From Alphaproteobacteria bacterium (GTDB taxonomy: Bacteria > Pseudomonadota > Alphaproteobacteria > Acetobacterales > Acetobacteraceae): a stretch of 64,000 nt of DNA. Positions 17,666-25,921 of this stretch are shown piece by piece; position 1 is the stretch's first letter, and each line of letters starts with the position of its first letter. Location of the stretch: contig JAPLOI010000018.1 in NCBI GenBank assembly GCA_026400815.1, positions 18,747-82,746 on the forward strand, written 5' to 3'. The notes beneath the pieces were generated by a model that did not search any database, had not been told where the DNA came from, and was given only the letters and a program-made list of their open reading frames with translations. The position numbers and the translations under genes were made by a program.

Positions 17666-19662
17666 TCGCCGCCCGCCGCCGCGCGCCCGGCTTCGCCGCC
17701 GGCACCCCCTATCCGGAACAGCCGGACCCCAAGTGGAACCGGCTTGATGCCGCGCTCACCGCCGCCTGGTCCGGCCTCACCCGCCGCCCGCTGGCCCCCT
17801 GGCACCGCGCCAGCCTCGCCCGCTTCGCTGCCCAGGTGGAAGCCCTCGCCCCCACCCTGGCCGACCTGCCCGACCTCGCCCTGCGCGACCGCGCGGACAC
17901 TCTGCGCGCTCCCCTCATCCGCCACGGCCTGCGCCCGGATCTCGCCGCCGAAGCCTTCGCCCTGGCCCGCGAGGCCAGCCGCCGCGTCCTCGGCCTCCGC
18001 CACCACCCAGTCCAGCTCATGGGGGGTGCGGCCATGCTGCGCGGCGCGCTGGCGGAGATGGACACCGGCGAGGGCAAGACCATCACCGCCCTGCTCCCCT
18101 CCGTTGCCTTCGCGCTGGCCGGCCGCCCCGTTCACGTCGTCACCGTCAACGAATACCTCGCCGCCCGCGACGCCGAGCAGCTCCGCCCCGTGCTCGCCGC
18201 CCTTGGCATCACCACCGGCCTCGTGGTGCTCAACGACCCGCCCGAAGCCCACGCCGCCGCCTATGCCGCCGATGTCACCTACTGCACCAACAAGGACCTG
18301 GTGTTCGACTATTTGCGCGACCGCATGGCCCTCGGCGCCCGCCGCGCCCGCCCGCGCCTGCTGGTCGATGGCCTCATGGGCGGCCGCCCCGCCCCCCTCA
18401 TGCTGCGTGGCCTGCACGTCGCCATCGTCGACGAAGCCGACAGCGTGCTGGTGGATGAAGCCCGCACCCCCCTCATCCTCTCCGGCGGCGACGGCCCGGC
18501 CGAAACCGCCGAGTTCTACGCCGGCGCCCTCGATCTCACCGCACATCTCGAGCTGGGCCAAGACTACCGCCTGATCCCCGCCGAACGCTCCCTCCACCTC
18601 ACCGACCAAGGCCGCGCCCGCCTCGCCACCCTGGCCGAAGGCCGTACCGGCCTCTGGGCCATCCGCCGCGCGCGGGAGGAACTGGCCGAACAGGCGCTTC
18701 AGGCCCGCCACTGGTACCACCGCGGCCAGCAATACGTCGTCGCCGAGGGCAAGGTGCAGATCGTGGACGAGTTCACCGGCCGCATCATGCCCGACCGCTC
18801 CTGGGAACGCGGCCTGCACCAGATGGTGGAAGCCAAGGAAGGCATGGAGATCACCGGCCGCCGCTCCACCCTCTCGCGCATCACCTACCAGCGCTTCTTC
18901 CGCCGCTACTTCCACCTCTGCGGCATGACGGGCACCGCCGCCGAAATCGCCGACGAGCTGCGCGCCGTCTATGCGCTCCGCGTGCTGCGCATCCCCACTC
19001 ACCACCCCTCGCGCCGCCGCAACCTCGGCCTCACCATCCACGCCACCGAAGACGCGAAATGGGCGGCCATCGTCCGCAACGCTATCGAAAAGGTCTCCCA
19101 AGGCCGCGCCGTCCTCATCGGCACCCGCAGCGTCGCCGCCTCGCACCTCCTGGGCGAGAAACTCACCGCCGCCGGCCTCTCGCCCGAGGTGCTGAACGCC
19201 GAACGCCACGAGGAGGAGGCCGGCATCATCGCCCGCGCCGGCGCCCCCGGTCGCGTTACCGTCGCCACCAACATGGCCGGCCGCGGCACCGACATCAAAC
19301 TCACGCCCGAGCTGCGCGACGCAGGTGGCCTGCACGTGATCCTGACCGAATTCCACGAAAGTGCGCGCATCGACCGCCAGCTCTTCGGTCGCGGCGGCCG
19401 CCAGGGCGACCCCGGCACCTACGCCGCGATCGTCTCCCTGGAAGACGACATCTTCACCCGCTTCGTCCCACCCTCCTGGCGCGCCTCGCTGCGCGCTACC
19501 GCCCAAGCCAATGGCGGCACCCTGCCCGCCCGCCTCGCCCCGCTGCTGCGCCGCTGGGCCCAATCCGCCGCGGAACGCCTGAACGCCAGCACCCGCCGCA
19601 ACACGCTGGCCAGTGATCAGCATCAGGAACGGATGCTCGCGTTCTCCGGGAGGGGGGAATAA
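17662..19662 (+). CDS. Short SecA-like preprotein translocase ATPase
   Basis: A 666-residue SecA homologue, much shorter than the ~900-residue housekeeping protein. The motor is intact: MDTGEGKT (133-140), VDEADSVLVDEARTPL (from 256), the preprotein cross-linking part around 300-400 (YVVAEGKVQIVDEFTGRIMPDR), NMAGRGTD (537-544) and GRGGRQGDPG (576-585). The C-terminal wing and scaffold are largely missing, as is the zinc-binding tail that contacts SecB. The N-terminal segment differs from housekeeping SecA. It is the last gene of a three-gene operon with two HlyD-fused proteins, suggesting a dedicated accessory role in moving the neighbouring surface protein across the inner membrane. A hairpin repeat ends the operon nine bases later. 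Confidence 0.88.
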   Translation: MIAARRRAPGFAAGTPYPEQPDPKWNRLDAALTAAWSGLTRRPLAPWHRASLARFAAQVEALAPTLADLPDLALRDRADTLRAPLIRHGLRPDLAAEAFALAREASRRVLGLRHHPVQLMGGAAMLRGALAEMDTGEGKTITALLPSVAFALAGRPVHVVTVNEYLAARDAEQLRPVLAALGITTGLVVLNDPPEAHAAAYAADVTYCTNKDLVFDYLRDRMALGARRARPRLLVDGLMGGRPAPLMLRGLHVAIVDEADSVLVDEARTPLILSGGDGPAETAEFYAGALDLTAHLELGQDYRLIPAERSLHLTDQGRARLATLAEGRTGLWAIRRAREELAEQALQARHWYHRGQQYVVAEGKVQIVDEFTGRIMPDRSWERGLHQMVEAKEGMEITGRRSTLSRITYQRFFRRYFHLCGMTGTAAEIADELRAVYALRVLRIPTHHPSRRRNLGLTIHATEDAKWAAIVRNAIEKVSQGRAVLIGTRSVAASHLLGEKLTAAGLSPEVLNAERHEEEAGIIARAGAPGRVTVATNMAGRGTDIKLTPELRDAGGLHVILTEFHESARIDRQLFGRGGRQGDPGTYAAIVSLEDDIFTRFVPPSWRASLRATAQANGGTLPARLAPLLRRWAQSAAERLNASTRRNTLASDQHQERMLAFSGRGE

Positions 19663-19670
19663 GAGAGGCG

Positions 19671-19790
19671 TTCTTTTTGTGAACAAAAAGAAGCAAAAAA
19701 ACTTCATTCGTTTGATGCGGATGGGCCGAGCCCCTACGCACCCAATATCAAAAGTTTTTTGGTTCTTTTTTTCAAAAAAGAACCGCTTCC
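19671..19790 (+). repeat. Palindromic element copy 2 (both arms)
   Basis: Left hairpin 19671-19692 (TTCTTTTTGT/ACAAAAAGAA, GA loop), then an A7 tract and CTTCATTCGTTTG. The right hairpin is 19761-19784 (GGTTCTTTTTT/AAAAAAGAACC, TC loop), preceded by AAAAGTTTTTT. The core between them contains GGGC/GCCC pairing. It fills the gap between the convergent SecA-like gene and the reductase gene, so each arm can end one transcript. Confidence 0.85.
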
Positions 19791-20780
19791 TTAAATCTCC
19801 CCGTTCGGCGCCACGAGGATCTTCCCGCCCTTCGCATCGCGCTGCGCATGCGCCACCGCCTCGGCAATCCGCTCGATCGGGTAAACCTCCGCCACCGGCG
19901 CATCCAGCTTCCCCGCCAGCATCTCCGCGCCCAGCGCAGCAAAGATCGCGCGGATCTCGGCCAGCGACCGCCGCCCCAGGAACCGCCCCAGCATGAAGCC
20001 GCTCAGCGTCACCCCCCGGAACATCAGGTCGTTCCGGTCGATCACCGGCTGCCCGCCGCTCATCGCGCCATAGGTCACCACCGCGCCGTCATCGGCCACG
20101 CAGGCGGCGATGCGCGACAACGCCTCGCCGCACACCGCATCGATGCCCAGCTTCACGGGCGATCCACCCGTGGCCGCGGCCACACGCTCGGCCAGGTCCG
20201 GCCCATCCACCACGCAGGCATCCGCCCCCATCGCCTGCAACTCCGCGAACAGGCTTTCTCGCCGCACCACGTTCACGGTGCGAATGCCCTGCGCCCGGCC
20301 CAGCCGGATCACCAGCCGCCCCACCGCGGAATTGGCGACGTTCTGCACCACCCAATCCCAGGCCGAGAGCTTCGTCACGTCGCTCAGCAGCAGCTGCGCC
20401 GTCGGCGGGTTGATCCGCAGCATCGCCGCCTGGCGCAGCGGAATACCCTTCGGAATCGCGATCACGTCCTCGCCGCGCACAAGCCGTCGCTGCGTCCAGT
20501 TCTCGCGCTGCAGGTTGATCACGTGGTCGCCCACCGCCACGTGCGAAACACCGGCACCGACCGCGGCCACCCGCCCCACGCACTCCGCCCCCGGCGTGGC
20601 CGGCAGCGGCGGGCGCAGGCGGTAATGCCCGGTGCAGAACGCGATATCCGCGGGGTTGATCGGAAAGGCGAGCACATCGAACACCACCTCGCCCGGCCCC
20701 GGCGCGCCCACATCCGGCACCTCGTTGCACCGCACCACCTGCTCGGGCACGCCATAGGCCGCCAGCTGCACCTGCTTCAT
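19791..20780 (-). CDS. Trans-2-enoyl-thioester reductase-like MDR protein
   Basis: A 329-residue zinc-free medium-chain reductase resembling mitochondrial MECR/Etr1 and quinone reductase-like enzymes. Evidence includes NPADIAFCTGHY near residue 41, and WVVQNVANSAVGRL near 143, the nucleotide-binding region in which Etr1 proteins carry a QNxANSxVG signature. Such enzymes reduce trans-2-enoyl thioesters with NADPH. GGAGGT lies ten bases before the ATG. It is divergent from the peptide-binding protein gene and convergent with the SecA-like operon. Whether it acts on ACP, CoA or a non-lipid enone cannot be told. Confidence 0.82.
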   Translation of the reverse strand: MKQVQLAAYGVPEQVVRCNEVPDVGAPGPGEVVFDVLAFPINPADIAFCTGHYRLRPPLPATPGAECVGRVAAVGAGVSHVAVGDHVINLQRENWTQRRLVRGEDVIAIPKGIPLRQAAMLRINPPTAQLLLSDVTKLSAWDWVVQNVANSAVGRLVIRLGRAQGIRTVNVVRRESLFAELQAMGADACVVDGPDLAERVAAATGGSPVKLGIDAVCGEALSRIAACVADDGAVVTYGAMSGGQPVIDRNDLMFRGVTLSGFMLGRFLGRRSLAEIRAIFAALGAEMLAGKLDAPVAEVYPIERIAEAVAHAQRDAKGGKILVAPNGEI

Positions 20781-20890
20781 CTCGATCTACCTCCCTGTCC
20801 CGCCGAATGTGCGGCGCCGATCACGACACCTCAACCCCGATGGACGGCCGGCCGTGCCGCCGACATAGTCGCCCCAACCGGGAGACCCAA

Positions 20891-22462
20891 ATGCGCAAGA
20901 TCGCCGCCCTGCTGCTTGCCCTTTTCGTAGCCCTGCCCGCCAGCGCCCAATCCGTGCTGCGCTACGCCCCCGCCGGCGACCTGCGGGTGCTCGATCCCAT
21001 CTGGACCAGCGCCGCCATCACCGTCACCCACGCCCAGCTGGTGTACGACGTGCTGGTCACGCTCGATTCCAACCTCAAGCCCCGCCTGCAAATGGCCGAG
21101 AGCGTGGAAACCTCGCCCGACGGCCTCACCTGGACCTTCACCCTGCGCCCGGGCCTGGCCTTTCACGACGGCTCTCCCGTTCGCGCCCAGGATGTCGCCG
21201 CCTCCATCAAGCGCTGGGCGCGGCGCGTCACCACCGGCCAGGCCATGATGCCCCGCGTGGCTTCCATCGAGGCGGTGGACGCCCGCACCCTGCGCCTGCA
21301 ACTCTCCAAGCCCTTCGGCCCGGTCATGGACGTGCTCGCCACCTCCGTCCTCGCCCCCTTCGTGATGCGCGAGCAGGAAGCCAACATCGACGCGTTCGAG
21401 CAGGTGAAAACCGTCATCGGCTCCGGCCCCTTCATCTGGGATGCCGCCGGCTACCAGCCTGGCCACCGCGCCACCTACCGCCGCAACCCCGCCTACATCC
21501 CACGCGCCGAACCGGCCGATGGCTACGCCGGCGGCAAGGTGGTGAAGTTCGATGTGGTGGAATGGCGCTACCTGCCCGATCCCTCCACCGTCACCCAGGC
21601 GCTGATGAAGGGCGAGATCGACATGATCGACCCGCCCCAGGCCGACCTCATCCCCCTGCTGCGCGCCAACCGGGACATCACGGTGGAGGTGCTGAACAAT
21701 GCTGGTGTCATCGGCACCATTCGCCCCAATTCCCTGGTGCCGCCCTTCAACCACCCCAAGGCCCGCGCCGCCCTGCAGATGCTGATGGACCAGAAGCTCT
21801 ACAACGAAGCCATCGCCAGCGAGCCCACCTATGCCGAGGAATGCTACGCCCTGTTCGTCTGCGGCACGCCATACGCCACCGATATCGCCACCGGGCCGTG
21901 GAAACAGGCCAGCCTGGAGCGTGCCAAGGCACTGCTGGCCGAAGCCGGCTACCGCGGCGAGCCGATCATCCTGCTGGATCCCGCCGATCAGGCCGATATC
22001 CACATGCTCGCCCTGATCACCGCCGACCAGCTGCGCCGCGCCGGCGTCAACGTCGTGGTGCAAACCATGGACTGGTCCACCATCCTCACCCGCCGCAACG
22101 TGAAGGAGCCGCCCTCACAGAACCCCAATGGCTGGCACCTCGCCTTCACCTTCTGGGGCGGCCTGTCGCTCTCCAGCCCGATCAGCAGCGCCCCGCTCGT
22201 CTCCCGCTGCGACGGCCGCAACCTCTATGGCTGGCCCTGCGACGAGACCCTGCACAAGCTGATGAGCGAGGATTTCCTCGATGCCGCCACGCCGCAGGCG
22301 CAGATGCAGGTGATCGAAAAGATCCAAACCCGCTTCTACGAAACCTTCCCCTACATCGCCACCGGCATCATCCGCCGCCCCATGGCCCGCCGCGCGGATC
22401 TCGCCGGGCTGCCGCGCACGCAGTATCCGGTGTTCTGGAATGTGGAGCGGGTCCGCAGGTAG
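20891..22462 (+). CDS. Peptide/nickel-type ABC substrate-binding protein (family 5)
   Basis: A 523-residue periplasmic binding protein of the DppA/OppA family. A clear Sec signal peptide (RKIAALLLALFVALPASAQ) is followed by YAPAGDLRVLDPIWTSA, and later LRPGLAFHDGSPVRAQDVAASIKRW, a family landmark. GGGAGA lies eight bases before ATG 20891; the frame is open upstream to 20807 but lacks a site and would bury the signal peptide. No matching permease or ATPase genes are next to it, so it must borrow a transporter encoded elsewhere. Ligand could be a di/oligopeptide, a metal chelate or another small solute. Confidence 0.88.
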   Translation: MRKIAALLLALFVALPASAQSVLRYAPAGDLRVLDPIWTSAAITVTHAQLVYDVLVTLDSNLKPRLQMAESVETSPDGLTWTFTLRPGLAFHDGSPVRAQDVAASIKRWARRVTTGQAMMPRVASIEAVDARTLRLQLSKPFGPVMDVLATSVLAPFVMREQEANIDAFEQVKTVIGSGPFIWDAAGYQPGHRATYRRNPAYIPRAEPADGYAGGKVVKFDVVEWRYLPDPSTVTQALMKGEIDMIDPPQADLIPLLRANRDITVEVLNNAGVIGTIRPNSLVPPFNHPKARAALQMLMDQKLYNEAIASEPTYAEECYALFVCGTPYATDIATGPWKQASLERAKALLAEAGYRGEPIILLDPADQADIHMLALITADQLRRAGVNVVVQTMDWSTILTRRNVKEPPSQNPNGWHLAFTFWGGLSLSSPISSAPLVSRCDGRNLYGWPCDETLHKLMSEDFLDAATPQAQMQVIEKIQTRFYETFPYIATGIIRRPMARRADLAGLPRTQYPVFWNVERVRR

Positions 22463-22471
22463 GCCGCTCGC

Positions 22472-23053
22472 CTAGCTCCGCAGCGCCGCCTCCACCTGCG
22501 CCAGCACCGCGGCCAGCGCTGCGGTCTGTGCCTCCACCGCCTCGCGCGCGGAGGTGCCAGCCATCGGTGCCTCGGCGGTGAAGCGCCGCTGCAGCACCAC
22601 CCGCGTCACTGGCGGCCGCTGGGCCAGAACCGTCACCCCCACAGCCACATGCGCCTGCCGCGTTGCCGGGATGGTCCACATCCCGGTCAGCTCGCCCTCC
22701 AGCACAAGGTCCGCTTCCACACGACTGCCAGAGGCAATCACGGCGCTGTACAGCCCGCTCGCCGCCAGCCAGCCGCGCACGGCCTCCTCCACGCCTTCGG
22801 CCGGCGGCGCCGCCCATTCCTCGTAGTAGTCGGTGCGGATGGAGCCATCGGCCTGCAGGCTCTGCAGCCCGCGCACATCCAGGCCCGGCCCCGCCCGCAG
22901 CCCGCGCACCAGCAGCACCGGCGCGCCCCGCCGCGGCTGGTCCACCCGGGCCCGCCGCGCCACCAGCGGCCATTGCCGCCGCTCCGCATAGGGCCGCTCC
23001 AGCGAACACCCCGCCAGCACCAGCGGCGCAGCCAACAGCATCCGGCGCAACAT
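22472..23053 (-). CDS. ABC-type transport auxiliary lipoprotein (PqiC-like)
   Basis: A 193-residue lipoprotein: MLRRMLLAAPLVLAGC is a signal peptide with lipobox LAGC, so Cys is about residue 16. The mature part contains VDQPRRGAPVLLVRGL, DYYEEWAAPPAEGVEEAVRGWL and a C-terminal helix, like the PqiC/ABC-auxiliary lipoproteins that work with MCE proteins at the outer membrane. ATG 23053 overlaps the TGA of the MCE gene by one base; a GTG at 23056 is also in frame. It is the last gene of an Mla-like operon and its end faces the convergent binding-protein gene nine bases away. Confidence 0.85.
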   Translation of the reverse strand: MLRRMLLAAPLVLAGCSLERPYAERRQWPLVARRARVDQPRRGAPVLLVRGLRAGPGLDVRGLQSLQADGSIRTDYYEEWAAPPAEGVEEAVRGWLAASGLYSAVIASGSRVEADLVLEGELTGMWTIPATRQAHVAVGVTVLAQRPPVTRVVLQRRFTAEAPMAGTSAREAVEAQTAALAAVLAQVEAALRS

Positions 23054-24054
23054 CACGGCCTCTCTCTCGGCGGGGGAGCACTCAGCACCGAACCCGGGTT
23101 CCGCCGCAGCGTCTCGGTGGTGTCGCGCAGGCTGGCGGCCGCCGCCCTGGCATCGCGCAGCGCCGGCAGCAGTTCGGCCTGCGCATCCGCCGTGCCGTTG
23201 TTCACCCGGCGCACCGCCGTCTCCAGGCTGGTGATCAGCGCCGGCAGCCGCGTTACCGCCTCGCTCAGCCGTTCCGCCGATTTTGTTGTCGCCGCAATCA
23301 GGTCCCTGCTCTGCTGCCCGCCCGCCAGGTTGCGCAGCGCCGCCACGGTCTCGCGCAGTTCGGTGACCAGGCCAGGAATATCGGCCGACTCCGCGCCACC
23401 ACGCACCGCCTTCAACAGCAGCGCCGCCTCGGACAGGGTCTGGCGCAACTCGCCACCGCCGATCTGCCCGCGCGCATCATCCAGCAGGCCCTGCAGCGAA
23501 TTCGCCAAGCGCAGCAGGTCCACGTCGCGCAGCTTCGCCGCGATTTCCTCGGCCGTGTCCTTCACCTGGCTGATTGTGCTGGGGGCCGAGGGGATCACCG
23601 GCAGCGACGGCTGCCACGTCACCGCCATCGGCCGGGCGCGATCCACATCGGTCACGAAATCCAGCTCGATATAGACCAGCCCCGTGATCCCCTGCGCCGC
23701 CAGCCGCGTCCGCAGCCCGGCCCTTACCGCCGCCGCGGTCTCCGGCACCCGGCCCAGCTTCTCGGGGTCCACCACGAAGCGCACCACCACCAGCCGGTTG
23801 TTCACGTCCTGCACGCTGCCGCCGGATTCCGGATACGCGGCCGAGGCCAGCAGCATCTCCGTCACCTGCCCCAGCCGCACGCCGCGGAACCGTATCGGAG
23901 ATCCCACATCCATGCCCTGCACGGTCTCGCGGAAATAGGTCTCGAAATGCAGCCCGTCCGAAACCCGGTTGCGGCTCAGGAACAGTACCAGCGCCACAGC
24001 CAGCCCCAGGCTGCCCAGCAGCATCAGCCCCACGCGCAGATGGGTGACATTCAT
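23053..24054 (-). CDS. MCE-domain lipid transport protein (MlaD/PqiB-like)
   Basis: A 333-residue protein with one N-terminal membrane helix (VGLMLLGSLGLAVALVLFLS), then a single MCE domain at about 35-120 (FRETVQGMDVGSPIRFRGVRLGQV). The remainder is a long, mostly helical tail. It would form a hexameric periplasmic ring or tube carrying phospholipids between the inner membrane permease and the outer membrane. The ATG overlaps the stop of the ATPase gene by four bases. The tail is much longer than in E. coli MlaD (183 residues), closer to the Mce proteins of plants and actinobacteria. Confidence 0.88.
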   Translation of the reverse strand: MNVTHLRVGLMLLGSLGLAVALVLFLSRNRVSDGLHFETYFRETVQGMDVGSPIRFRGVRLGQVTEMLLASAAYPESGGSVQDVNNRLVVVRFVVDPEKLGRVPETAAAVRAGLRTRLAAQGITGLVYIELDFVTDVDRARPMAVTWQPSLPVIPSAPSTISQVKDTAEEIAAKLRDVDLLRLANSLQGLLDDARGQIGGGELRQTLSEAALLLKAVRGGAESADIPGLVTELRETVAALRNLAGGQQSRDLIAATTKSAERLSEAVTRLPALITSLETAVRRVNNGTADAQAELLPALRDARAAAASLRDTTETLRRNPGSVLSAPPPRERP

Positions 24055-24812
24055 GCCGCCCCCGCCTCCTTGGGCATTTCGCGATGGAAGAAGGCCCGCA
24101 CCGTGGGGTGCACTCTCTCCTCGCGCAGCTTGCGCGGGTCCCCCTCGGCGATCACGCCCTTCGCTGCGCGGTCGAGCATGAGGCAGCGATCCGCGATCGC
24201 CAGGATGGAGGCCAGCTCATGGGTCACAACCACGAACGTAGTCCCGAGATCGCGCCGAAGGTCAAGGATCAGCTGGTCCAGCCCGGCCGAGGTCACCGGG
24301 TCCAGCCCGGCGGAGGGCTCGTCCAGGAACAGCAGCGGCGGGTCCAGCGCCAGCGCGCGTGCGATCGCCGCCCGCTTGGCCATGCCGCCGGAAATCTCCG
24401 CCGGCATCGCGCGCCCGAAATCGCCCAGGCCCACCAGCCCCAGCTTCACCTGCGCCACCCGCGCGCAGGCCTCCGGCGGCAGGTCGGTATAGACCTGCAG
24501 CGGCAGCATCACGTTCTCCAGCAGTGTCATGGAGCCGAACAACGCACCGGCCTGGAACATCACCCCGATACGCGTCAGCACATCGCCGCGATCGGCATAC
24601 ATGTCCTGCCCCAGCACCCGGACATGGCCCTCGCTGGGCGCCAGCAACCCGATGATCTGGCGCAGCAAAGTGGATTTGCCGCAGCCGGAGCCGCCCAGGA
24701 TCACAAACACCTCGCCACGCAGGATCGTGGCGGAAACGTCGCGGAAGATCACCCGCCCGCCAAAGGCCTGCGCCACGCCCTCTATCTCAACGGCGGCCGC
24801 CCGTTCCGCCAC
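24051..24812 (-). CDS. Lipid transport ABC ATPase (MlaF-like)
   Basis: About 253 residues. Walker A GGSGCGKST, the signature ISGGMAKRAAIARALAL and Walker B LLFLDEPSAGLDPVTS are intact. The ISGGM form of the signature is typical of MlaF proteins. It energises lipid movement by the permease encoded directly upstream. The start is uncertain: GTG 24812 gives a compact N-terminus after the permease stop, while GTG 24821 would overlap it. The open frame further upstream is glycine/arginine-rich and antisense-like in composition. It overlaps the MCE gene by four bases. Confidence 0.88.
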   Translation of the reverse strand: MAERAAAVEIEGVAQAFGGRVIFRDVSATILRGEVFVILGGSGCGKSTLLRQIIGLLAPSEGHVRVLGQDMYADRGDVLTRIGVMFQAGALFGSMTLLENVMLPLQVYTDLPPEACARVAQVKLGLVGLGDFGRAMPAEISGGMAKRAAIARALALDPPLLFLDEPSAGLDPVTSAGLDQLILDLRRDLGTTFVVVTHELASILAIADRCLMLDRAAKGVIAEGDPRKLREERVHPTVRAFFHREMPKEAGAA

Positions 24813-24814
24813 CG

Positions 24815-25921
24815 CTACCACCCCAGCCGGTAGAACAGCACCGCGAACAGCCCGTCCAGCACGATCGTCGCCACGATCCCGCCCACCACCGCCGCAGTCG
24901 CCGAAAGCCCCACCGCCCGCGGCCCGATGCCGGTGGCCAGGCCGGCCCGGCAGCCGATCCCCGCCACCACCGCGCCGAACACCACCGCCTTGGCAATGCC
25001 GCCGAAGAAATCCTCCGGCTTCACCCATTGCGCCACCTGGTTGCCGATCGTGATCGGCGGATAGCCCGCGCCCACCATCACCAGCGTCATGCCCAGCAGG
25101 CCCGCCATTTCCAGGATCACCGTCAGCGCCGGCATCACCATCATCGCCGCCAGCATGCGCGGCAGCACCAGCATCGTTACCGGGTCGATTCCCATCGTGG
25201 TCAGTGCGTCGATCTCCTGGCTCACCTTCATGGTGCCGATCTCGGCAGCGAAGGCGCTGCCGGTACGCCCGGCCAGGATCACCGCGGCCAGCAACGGGCC
25301 CAACTCGCGGATCAGGCTGATCGCCACCAGGTTGGCCACGAACAGGTCGGCGCCGAAGCGGCGCATCGGCACCAGGCTCTGGAACGCCAGGATCAGCCCC
25401 ATCAGCGTGCCCAGCAGCACCGTCAGCGGCACGGCCCGCACCCCGGCCTGGTCGGCGGTGCGCAGCAGGTCGGAAAACCGGAACTGCCGGGCCCGCGCCG
25501 GCAGCCGCAGCAGCGCCAGCACCGCCTCACCCAGGAAGGCCACGCCACCCAGCGCCGCCACCATGCCGCCCTGCAGCGCCTCGCGCAGCGTCACGGTCGG
25601 TGCCACGGGCGGCGGCGGCGGTGGCCCGATCTTGCCTACCCGGTCCATCAGCGCCTGCACCTGCGGCCGCGCGCCCTGCACCGAGCTGCCCGGCCGCGCC
25701 GCCAGCTGCGCCAGCAGCACCGCGCCGGTGGTGTCGCAGCCCTCCAGCGCCGAAAGCTCCAGCACCACGGCGCCGCTGCCGGCGGCCTTCTGCGCCTCGC
25801 CCCATATTACCCCGGTGCCGGCGGCATCCAGCACGCCGGTGAACGTCAGCATGGCCCCGCCCGGCCCCGGCAGGGCCGTCAGCCGTGCGCGCGCGGGGGC
25901 ATCAGCGCGGGAGCCAGGCAT
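24815..25921 (-). CDS. Lipid transport ABC permease with N-terminal STAS domain (MlaE-like)
   Basis: A 368-residue protein. The first ~100 residues form a STAS-like domain (MLTFTGVLDAAGTGVIW, LELSALEGCDTTGAVLLAQLA). The rest is the MlaE/YrbE permease with five hydrophobic helices and the family hallmark ELGPLLAAVILAGRTGSAFAAEIGTM. Start ATG 25921 keeps the first strand of the STAS domain but overlaps the preceding gene by 20 bases; ATG 25852, with GGGCGGGG upstream, would lose it. Fused STAS domains occur in this family and replace the separate MlaB subunit. It forms the membrane part of the transporter with the next three genes. Confidence 0.85.
   Translation of the reverse strand: MPGSRADAPARARLTALPGPGGAMLTFTGVLDAAGTGVIWGEAQKAAGSGAVVLELSALEGCDTTGAVLLAQLAARPGSSVQGARPQVQALMDRVGKIGPPPPPPVAPTVTLREALQGGMVAALGGVAFLGEAVLALLRLPARARQFRFSDLLRTADQAGVRAVPLTVLLGTLMGLILAFQSLVPMRRFGADLFVANLVAISLIRELGPLLAAVILAGRTGSAFAAEIGTMKVSQEIDALTTMGIDPVTMLVLPRMLAAMMVMPALTVILEMAGLLGMTLVMVGAGYPPITIGNQVAQWVKPEDFFGGIAKAVVFGAVVAGIGCRAGLATGIGPRAVGLSATAAVVGGIVATIVLDGLFAVLFYRLGW

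Noticed and set aside
19663..19790. Insertion sequence or MITE with transposase
   Set aside because: The hairpin elements are palindromic but carry no coding sequence, no clear target duplication was seen at the copies compared, and no transposase gene is in the window. A mobile origin remains possible but unsupported.
24812..25028. Extended MlaF N-terminus
   Set aside because: Gly/Arg-rich sequence reading through the permease 3' end; the ATPase fold begins right after GTG 24812.
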